In this document: in pieces, positions 16,684-22,761 of the stretch | Position numbering within the stretch: position 1 is the first letter of the stretch | Layout of the letters: the number at the start of each line of letters is the position of its first letter | Source of the DNA: Scytonema hofmannii PCC 7110 | GTDB taxonomy: Bacteria > Cyanobacteriota > Cyanobacteriia > Cyanobacteriales > Nostocaceae | Length of the DNA stretch: 36,740 nt | Reading direction: 5' to 3' | Assembly: GCF_000346485.2 (NCBI RefSeq) | Contig: NZ_KQ976354.1 | Span: 9,269,916-9,306,655 of the forward strand | Position numbers and translations under genes: made by a program | Notes under the pieces: model-generated | The model's database searches: none | The model's input: the letters and a program-made list of their open reading frames with translations, nothing else | What the model was told of the DNA's origin: nothing

Positions 16684-16714
16684 AGCCCTGAGAAAGATTT
16701 TTTCAGGGCTTTTT
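16684..16714 (+). terminator. Rho-independent terminator of the str/S10 cluster
   Basis: AGCCCTGA (16684-16691) pairs perfectly with TCAGGGCT (16703-16710), followed by TTTT ATTT. It lies 140 bases after the rpsJ stop and before the Lon-domain gene. Confidence 0.85.
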
Positions 16715-16810
16715 ATTTGCTTTAAAGTCAAAATGATAGAATATGAGAAAGTAGGGGAAAAGTAAAGAAAAATAAATATTTAAGACTAATAAATTTATAC
16801 CTAGGAAACA

Positions 16811-17452
16811 ATGACATCAACTTCTAGAATTGCTGTTTGCGAACTACCTCTGTTCCCGTTGCCGGAAGTAGTTTTGTTCCCTACTAGACCATTGCCCCTG
16901 CATATCTTTGAATTTCGCTACCGAATTATGATGAACACGATTTTGGAAAGCGATCGCAGGTTCGGTGTTTTGATGGTCGATCCGGTAAGAGGTACGATCG
17001 CTAATGTTGGTTGCTGCGCGGAAATCATCCACTATCAGCGTATGCCTGATGACCGAATGAAGATGTTGAGTCTAGGGCAACAGAGGTTTCGTCTTCTCAA
17101 ATATATTCGAGAAAAGCCATACCGGGTAGGTTTGGTAGAGTGGATTGAAGACAAACCCCCCGTAAAAGACTTAAGACCTTTAGCCACTGATGTAGAACAT
17201 CTGCTGCGAGATGTGGTTAGGCTTTCAGCTAAACTGACAGACCAAAACATTGAATTGCCTGAAGATTTGCCAGATTTACCGATAGAGCTGTCTTACTGGA
17301 TTGCAAGCAACCTTTATGGTGTTGCAGCAGAGCAGCAAGCATTGTTAGAGCTTCAAGATACAGCAGAGCGCTTGGAAAGAGAATCGGAGATTTTAACTTC
17401 CACGCGCAATCATTTAGCAGCTCGTACTGTTCTCAAAGATACTTTTAATTAA
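16811..17452 (+). CDS. Lon substrate-binding (N-terminal) domain protein
   Basis: The 213-residue product consists of the N-terminal, substrate-recognition domain of Lon protease only: LPLFPLPEVVLFPTRPLPLH near residues 13-32, then FEFRYRIMMNTILESDRRFG and a helical C-terminal half. The AAA+ ATPase and Ser-Lys protease parts are absent, so it cannot degrade proteins alone. Such stand-alone domains are widespread in cyanobacteria; their role (adaptor, chaperone-like binding) is not established. It follows rpsJ after a terminator, in the same direction, and may use its own promoter in the AT-rich stretch 16730-16800. It converges with pheA across an inverted repeat. Confidence 0.9.
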   Translation: MTSTSRIAVCELPLFPLPEVVLFPTRPLPLHIFEFRYRIMMNTILESDRRFGVLMVDPVRGTIANVGCCAEIIHYQRMPDDRMKMLSLGQQRFRLLKYIREKPYRVGLVEWIEDKPPVKDLRPLATDVEHLLRDVVRLSAKLTDQNIELPEDLPDLPIELSYWIASNLYGVAAEQQALLELQDTAERLERESEILTSTRNHLAARTVLKDTFN

Positions 17453-17527
17453 TGGTTAGTGGTTAGTGGTTAGTGGTTAGGGTGATAATAAACAACCAAC
17501 AACTAACAACTAACAACCAACAACTAA
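17453..17527. repeat. Inverted GGTTAGT / AACTAAC arrays between convergent genes
   Basis: Four GGTTAGT units (17453-17479) face several AACAACTAACAACC units (17490-17527). The right array overlaps the last codons of pheA. The arms can form a hairpin and may stop transcription from both sides. Confidence 0.88.
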
Positions 17528-18394
17528 CTCTTGAATTGGCAAAACATTGTAGCTGCCAAAACTTTTTAAAACCTCTGTATACGTTGTTATCTCTGCCAAA
17601 GCAGACTCTACTTGAGCTTCCGATGAATCTGCTTCTAAGTCGATAAAAAATAAATATTCTCCTAAAGATCGCTTTGTAGGGCGAGATTCAATTTTGCTTA
17701 AGTTGATTCCTATACTGGCAAATACTTGTAGGGGTTTTGCTAGTGCGCCTGGTACATTTGCAGGAGTGCTAAAAGCAAGTGAGGTGTGAGTGCGTCGTTC
17801 TAAATGAGAGGGGCGAGCTAATGGGATGTAATTTTTGCTCATAACCCAGAATCGAGTATAGTTTTCGGGGTAGTCGTTAATCCCAGTTGCTAAGACAGGC
17901 AAATTATATAGTTGTGCCGCACGTTCAGAAGAAATAGCTGCTGCTGTTGGGTCTTGCTCGAGTTGCAGTAATGCTTCTGTTGTAGAATTTTTGGGAATGA
18001 GTTGTACTTTAGGTATAACTCTATCTAACCATCCTTGACACTGTGCTAGGGCTTGTGGATGAGAATAAACGGTTTTGATATCTTCTATACTTTGAGCACA
18101 AGAAATTAATGTGTGGACTATTGGCATGACTATAGCTAACTGAACTTGCAAGCCATCTAGTTGCCATAGTGCATCTAACGTCATAGTCACACTACCTTCA
18201 ATAGAATTTTCCACTGGGACTACAGCCAGTTTTGCCTGTCCTTGTGCAACCGCTCGTAATGTTTGGGCGATGCTGGGATACGGACATAAGATGGCTCTCT
18301 GATCTCTTGTTTTAGTCAGCCAGTTGAAATAAAGAAGTGCCGCTTGTTCTGCATAAGTGCCTGGAGGTCCTAAATGTGCGATCGATAAGGTCAT
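17510..18394 (-). CDS. pheA: Prephenate dehydratase
   Basis: The 294-residue product converts prephenate to phenylpyruvate in phenylalanine synthesis. The catalytic domain shows LGPPGTYAEQAAL, VPVENSIEGSVTMTLD and NYTRFWVMS (the TRF motif). The C-terminal ACT domain, which binds phenylalanine for feedback control, has GALAKPLQVFASIGINLSKI followed by ESRP. There is no chorismate mutase domain, so it is monofunctional as in other cyanobacteria. ATG 18394 (MTLSIAHLGPPG) was chosen because the longer frame relies on a TTG at 18412. The last five residues (LVVGC) and the TAG stop are encoded by the GTTAGTT repeat array, so the native C-terminus was probably changed by the repeat. Confidence 0.95.
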   Translation of the reverse strand: MTLSIAHLGPPGTYAEQAALLYFNWLTKTRDQRAILCPYPSIAQTLRAVAQGQAKLAVVPVENSIEGSVTMTLDALWQLDGLQVQLAIVMPIVHTLISCAQSIEDIKTVYSHPQALAQCQGWLDRVIPKVQLIPKNSTTEALLQLEQDPTAAAISSERAAQLYNLPVLATGINDYPENYTRFWVMSKNYIPLARPSHLERRTHTSLAFSTPANVPGALAKPLQVFASIGINLSKIESRPTKRSLGEYLFFIDLEADSSEAQVESALAEITTYTEVLKSFGSYNVLPIQELVVGC

Positions 18395-18634
18395 GGAGTT
18401 TTTGTTGAGCAAATGAGATAAATTTATAAGTCCCTAATGTTACATCAGAACCGTGTCTTTATACAGGACTTGATCTCCCTTTTCTACCAAACTTGACACA
18501 AATTTTATATTCGGCTCTCTATCACTACTTTTCTCTTGTTGTCTGATGACCGAAAGCCGTACAATTAAGTGAATCTTCTCAGATTTTTTGCACAAAAACA
18601 CAAAATTGTTAAAAACTATTACAATTAATTAACA

Positions 18635-18648
18635 AGTATTTTAATACT
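18635..18648. promoter_or_regulatory. Inverted repeat just before the DUF1997 start
   Basis: AGTATT and AATACT flank TT, and the repeat ends three bases before ATG 18652, where a ribosome-binding site would be expected. It could be an operator or a small hairpin at the start. A TTGACA at 18493-18498 may belong to the promoter, but its -10 is unclear. Confidence 0.3.
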
Positions 18649-18651
18649 CTC

Positions 18652-19236
18652 ATGCCTACTCGGTTTACTGCATCTCAATTGGTTGCGATCGCAATTCCGG
18701 AGCAGCCTACTCCGATTCAGCACTATTTGCGACAGCCCCAACGTTTAGTCAGGGCGTTGTTTGACCCCAACCGCATTCAGCAGCTGTCTGAGGAAGTGTT
18801 TCGTCTGAAATTGCGTCCTCTGAGTTTTATGTCATTAAGTATTCAGCCCTCTGTAGACCTAAAAGTCACGGCGGAATCAAATGGAACCATTCGCGTGCGA
18901 TCGGTAGGTTGTGAAATTCTAGGTATTGAATATATCAACCAACGTTTTTCTTTAAATTTAGAAGGGTATTTATCCCCAGAACAGCTAAGTACTGGTACTC
19001 ACCTCAAGGGAAGAGCAGATTTAGAAGTCCAAGTGGATTTACCACCCCCATTTTCCTTTACACCTAGAGCTATTCTAGAAGCGACAGGCAATGGATTGCT
19101 TAAGAGTGTTTTGCTAACAATCAAGCAAAGATTGCAATATCAGCTCCTAGCCGATTATCGCCAATGGGCTTTATCACAAAAACGGCAAACACTGTTGACA
19201 ACCGAAAGCACAGATTTACCAATGGTGACAGAATAA
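18652..19236 (+). CDS. DUF1997 family protein
   Basis: The 194-residue product belongs to the DUF1997 family of cyanobacteria and plants. Recognisable segments are LRQPQRLVRALFDPNRIQQL, VFRLKLRPLSFMSLSIQP and the helical end LLKSVLLTIKQRLQYQLLAD. It has no signal peptide or membrane segment, so it is probably cytosolic or peripheral. The fold prediction for such proteins is a lipid- or ligand-binding beta-rich domain, but no function is established. It is divergent from pheA and convergent with rnhB. There is no visible Shine-Dalgarno; an inverted repeat takes its place. Confidence 0.82.
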   Translation: MPTRFTASQLVAIAIPEQPTPIQHYLRQPQRLVRALFDPNRIQQLSEEVFRLKLRPLSFMSLSIQPSVDLKVTAESNGTIRVRSVGCEILGIEYINQRFSLNLEGYLSPEQLSTGTHLKGRADLEVQVDLPPPFSFTPRAILEATGNGLLKSVLLTIKQRLQYQLLADYRQWALSQKRQTLLTTESTDLPMVTE

Positions 19237-19260
19237 TTCATAATTTATAATTCATAATTT

Positions 19261-19977
19261 TTAGGAATTATTCTGGCAAGGACGAAAAGACTTGCGATGT
19301 AAAAGCGAAGGTCCATACTGGCGCAACGCCATTAAATGCCTTGGGCTTCCATATCCCTTGTTGCGTTCTAAATCGTACATGGGATATTTAGAAGCAAGAC
19401 GCAGCACCAAGGCATCGCGCCAAACTTTGGCAACAATGCTGGCAGAGGCTATAGCCAAAGAACGCTCATCACCTTTAACTATTGTTTGCTGTGGTAGTGG
19501 TAAGTCCTTCACTAACTGATTGCCATCAATCAAGCACAAAGCAGGCTGTATTTTCAATTTCAGCACAGCCCGCTTCATTGCTAACAGTGTTGCCTGCAAA
19601 ATATTTATCCGGTCAATTTCTGCAGTGGATGCAAATCCAATTTTCCAGTCTACTGCCAACTCACAAATCTGTTGGGCTAGCAATTTTCTCTGATTACCAG
19701 ACAGCTTTTTACTGTCTTTAATATTGGCTGCTACAAGATGAGACAAAGCCAAATCGGGTAATATTACAGCTGCTGCCACCACAGGACCAAATAGAGCACC
19801 TCGACCTACTTCATCTACGCCTGCAATCGGTCTTTGAATGTTAGACAGCGTGGAAAATTCCAACCACCTCGTTTCTTGTAAAGGCGCTGGCAATTTGGAA
19901 GGCTCGGCAGTTTGCTCTGTTTCGATCATAAGTTGGTCGGTTGCACAAGATATACTCCATGGGCGCTTGCGGAGCAT
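19261..19977 (-). CDS. rnhB: Ribonuclease HII
   Basis: The enzyme cuts the RNA strand of RNA-DNA hybrids and starts removal of single ribonucleotides from DNA. The catalytic acidic residues are visible: Asp and Glu in AGVDEVGRGALFGP, Asp in CLIDGNQ, and a late Asp in VAKVWRDALV. The C-terminal motif KGYGSPRHLMALRQYGPS is typical. Starts at 19977 (MLRKRPW, 238 residues) or 19929 (MIETEQ, 222 residues) are both possible; the longest frame uses a GTG inside a GGGAGTA repeat at 20010 and is unlikely. The gene lies 58 bases after rne in the same direction, an order common in cyanobacteria, so they are probably co-transcribed. The spacer contains a heptamer tract. Confidence 0.94.
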   Translation of the reverse strand: MLRKRPWSISCATDQLMIETEQTAEPSKLPAPLQETRWLEFSTLSNIQRPIAGVDEVGRGALFGPVVAAAVILPDLALSHLVAANIKDSKKLSGNQRKLLAQQICELAVDWKIGFASTAEIDRINILQATLLAMKRAVLKLKIQPALCLIDGNQLVKDLPLPQQTIVKGDERSLAIASASIVAKVWRDALVLRLASKYPMYDLERNKGYGSPRHLMALRQYGPSLLHRKSFRPCQNNS

Positions 19978-19994
19978 CGGAGGTAATAAATTCT

Positions 19995-20028
19995 TACCCC
20001 TACTCCCCACTCCCTACTCCCCACTCCT
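19995..20028. repeat. CTCCCTA/CTCCCCA heptamer tract between rne and rnhB
   Basis: About five units lie in the short spacer. The GTG at the edge of the tract creates a false upstream start for rnhB. Confidence 0.85.
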
Positions 20029-20035
20029 AGATAAA

Positions 20036-22123
20036 TCAATCGGAGTCTATAGAAGAGGAACGGCGGCGACGGCGACGTCCACTTATGGTAGTACTCGCTT
20101 CAGTGTTATCGACTGCTTCGTCAACCACTGGTTCTTCAACTGCTGTGTCTGTTTCTGGTTCGGGTTGGCGAACTACGACTGGTTCAACTATGGTTTGAGT
20201 ACTTGCTGGTGGTTCGCTAACAGCTAACGGGGTTGATTCAGTTGCAGAAGTTGATTCCGTGACTGGCGCTGTTGAATTTTGACCGGGAAGGGTAACGTTA
20301 ATAATAACTGCCTTGGGGTTTTTGACCTCTCGATTCAATTTAAGCAGTGGAGACGCACCTGTATAAGCAAAAACTTCCTGTTCTGGAGAAGACATTTCTA
20401 CTGTGACCATTTCCGGTGGTTCTACCACTGGTTTGACAGGTTCTATCCTGGTAATTTTAGTCCGTTCGGGTCTGTCACCCCATGCTCCTTTAGGAACGGG
20501 TAAGGGAAGTTCTGATACGTTGCCAAGTTCGGGTTCGTCATCAAGCTCAAAGTCTTGATCGAAAGACAGTGATGGGCTACCGATTGTCCGGGTTTCTTCT
20601 TTGCCATTTCCTCCATTCAACCCTTGCTGACGGGTGCTGGTACTACGGCGGATACGACGCTTTGTTCTATCTTCGCCTATTTCTCGATAGCTGGGATGAT
20701 GGTCTAAATTTAGAGAAGACAACTCGCCACTAGTTTCATAGGATGATGGTTCTCCATATCCGTCATAATTGCTTTCTCGTGGTTCGGGCACTCGAGTTGT
20801 TTGCGCCAATCGGGGTTGTTCTCTATTCGACAGAGGCGCAAAGCGGTCTGGTAATTCTGCTGGTGATGTTGGCAAACGGCTTTCAGTTTCACCCGGAAGA
20901 TGGACAGTATGTCCTAAACCGCCACAAGTTTGACAGGTTTTGCCAAACAATTCGTAAATGTTTTGACCTTGGCGCTTGCGAGTCAGTTCAACCAATCCCA
21001 GTTCGGTCAGTTGAGCAATTTGGGGACGGGCTTTGTCTGCTTTTAGTGCTTTGTTGAAGTGTTCTAAAACTTGTAGTTGGTCTCGTCGCGATTCCATATC
21101 AATAAAATCAACGACTATCACCCCAGCAATATTACGCAAGCGTAACTGACGGGCAATTTCTGTTGCGGCTTCGCAGTTAGTCCACAAAACCGTTTCTCTG
21201 GCTGTTGCCGATCGCGTGAACGATCCAGAGTTGACATCTATCACCGTTAATGCTTCTGTTGGTTCAATAATAATATACCCACCAGAAGGTAGATCTACTC
21301 TAGGTTTGAGGGCTTCTTTAATAGCAGCATTAATGCGGAAGTACTCTAATATAGCAGTGCGATCGCGGTGATGGTCGATTAACAACCCTTGTGGCGTTTG
21401 TCCGCCACTCCAGTTTTGCAAGTACTGCTTGACTCGCTTCAAACCCGTACTGGAATCAACCACAATTCGGTTAACATCCGCACCGTACATATCCCGCAGT
21501 ACGCGTTGGATAAAGTCATCATCTCTATTAAGAAGTGCTGGCGCACGAGTTGATTGTGCTTCTACCTGGATTGCTTCCCACTGCTTTTGCAGCAATTCTA
21601 AATCTTCTATAATTGCCTCTTCCGGCTTACCTTCTGCTTCGGTACGAACAAGCAGACCCATACCTGCAGGCTTAATTAAAATTGCCAAAGCACGCAAGCG
21701 GTTACGCTCAGTTTCACTCTTAATCCGACGTGATAAATTCACACCTCGCCCGTAGGGCATCAACACTACGTAACGTCCCGGTAAGGTGATGTTTCCCGTG
21801 AGTCTCGGTCCTTTGGTTCCTGTTGGTTCTTTCATCACTTGAACCAACACTTTTTGCTGCGGCACTAACAATTCTGTGATTGCTGCTGCTGTACGCTTGA
21901 GCCGCAGGGGGCCCAAGTCAGTTACGTGAATAAAACCATTCCGTTCTGGATCTCCTATATTGACAAAAGCGGCGTCTATCCCAGGTAATACATTTTCAAC
22001 AACCCCCAAGTAAATATCACCTATTTGGTGATGACCCGTAGCTACAACTAGTTCTTGTATTTGGTCTTCAGAAAATACAGCAGCAATCTGATGCTGTTCT
22101 GCTATGATAATTTGTTTTGGCAT
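20036..22123 (-). CDS. rne: Ribonuclease E/G, cyanobacterial type
   Basis: The 695-residue endoribonuclease processes rRNA precursors and starts mRNA decay. An S1 RNA-binding part (GDIYLGVVENVLPGIDAAFV) lies within residues 35-100. The catalytic Asp residues are Asp296 (TVIDVNSGSF) and Asp339 (VIVVDFIDM), and the Zn-link is Cys397-Cys400 (CQTC). The C-terminal ~290 residues are low-complexity and acidic/Ser/Pro-rich, shorter than the E. coli scaffold. It ends in six arginines followed by SSSIDSD (683-695), matching the conserved Arg-rich tail that binds polynucleotide phosphorylase in cyanobacteria. The long upstream region may allow self-regulation through the 5' leader, as for other rne genes. 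It is followed by rnhB and preceded by the radical SAM gene, an order also seen with rng in distant bacteria. Confidence 0.96.
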   Translation of the reverse strand: MPKQIIIAEQHQIAAVFSEDQIQELVVATGHHQIGDIYLGVVENVLPGIDAAFVNIGDPERNGFIHVTDLGPLRLKRTAAAITELLVPQQKVLVQVMKEPTGTKGPRLTGNITLPGRYVVLMPYGRGVNLSRRIKSETERNRLRALAILIKPAGMGLLVRTEAEGKPEEAIIEDLELLQKQWEAIQVEAQSTRAPALLNRDDDFIQRVLRDMYGADVNRIVVDSSTGLKRVKQYLQNWSGGQTPQGLLIDHHRDRTAILEYFRINAAIKEALKPRVDLPSGGYIIIEPTEALTVIDVNSGSFTRSATARETVLWTNCEAATEIARQLRLRNIAGVIVVDFIDMESRRDQLQVLEHFNKALKADKARPQIAQLTELGLVELTRKRQGQNIYELFGKTCQTCGGLGHTVHLPGETESRLPTSPAELPDRFAPLSNREQPRLAQTTRVPEPRESNYDGYGEPSSYETSGELSSLNLDHHPSYREIGEDRTKRRIRRSTSTRQQGLNGGNGKEETRTIGSPSLSFDQDFELDDEPELGNVSELPLPVPKGAWGDRPERTKITRIEPVKPVVEPPEMVTVEMSSPEQEVFAYTGASPLLKLNREVKNPKAVIINVTLPGQNSTAPVTESTSATESTPLAVSEPPASTQTIVEPVVVRQPEPETDTAVEEPVVDEAVDNTEASTTISGRRRRRRSSSIDSD

Positions 22124-22761
22124 TCAATTATGTTCCTCAATTCTCGGCGGCACAAACAGACCTAGGGGTTTATTGTTCTTGAAAAGCCCCTGCAAGCCCG
22201 AGTCAGTGCAGCTTGTAATATAAAATTGCGATTCTTCGCTCAAACTTCCGCTTCCAATGAGCGCCAGTTGCTTCAAGTTGGAAAACTCAATGGCACTACC
22301 TTCAAGGGAGCATTACCACTTAATGGTGTGCCTTCCCAACGCATTGGCTTTCTTGATTATTCCAGAACGGCTGCATACTATGTTAAGCAATTTAATCATC
22401 CGTTCGTGGTTAATTTTTGATGCAGGCTCTTACCACTTAAGGCTTAAGCACTCAAAGTAGTTTTAAAAATTATAGAGTTAGAGAAGCCAACGGTGCTTGT
22501 TGTTGATTACTGGATCACTAGATAGCTATTAAGGAGAGTGTTTCATGAATCAGATAGCGGGTTTTCACCGGATAAAATCCTAAATATCGCACTCTAACAT
22601 CTTTGCTTTTACGCCCTGTATTTTACCAGGGTAGTGAACCAGATCGCTCAATGCAGCGCCAGAAAATTTCTCTTCATCTAATTCTAACGCAACCTTGTCA
22701 AAAATCAATTCCCAAGATATGCATTTACAGGGCAACCACTAGCCAATTGCCCTCTCCAAGA
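22124..22761. other. Non-coding region: rne leader and radical SAM 3' flank
   Basis: This 638-base stretch separates rne from the upstream co-directional radical SAM gene. Two short plus-strand frames here have no protein-like features. Near rne, AGGGGTTT/AAAGCCCCT (about 22164-22193) can form a hairpin with one bulge in its probable leader RNA. CCCTG/CAGGG near 22614-22631 forms another small stem. The promoter of rne should lie here but was not identified. Confidence 0.55.
22729..22753 (-). terminator. Hairpin just after the radical SAM gene
   Basis: A perfect 7-bp pair AGGGCAA/TTGCCCT (22729-22735/22747-22753) lies eight bases beyond the stop of the minus-strand gene. There is no strong U-run, so termination is only possible, not certain. 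Confidence 0.4.

Noticed and set aside
19978-20010. GTG at 20010 as rnhB start
   Set aside because: The GTG is part of a GGGAGTA/GGGAGTG repeat; the first residues would be repeat-encoded and lie outside the RNase HII domain.
22226-22460. Short plus-strand frames upstream of rne
   Set aside because: Two overlapping frames of about 65 residues with no domain or ribosome site, inside the probable leader and promoter region of rne.
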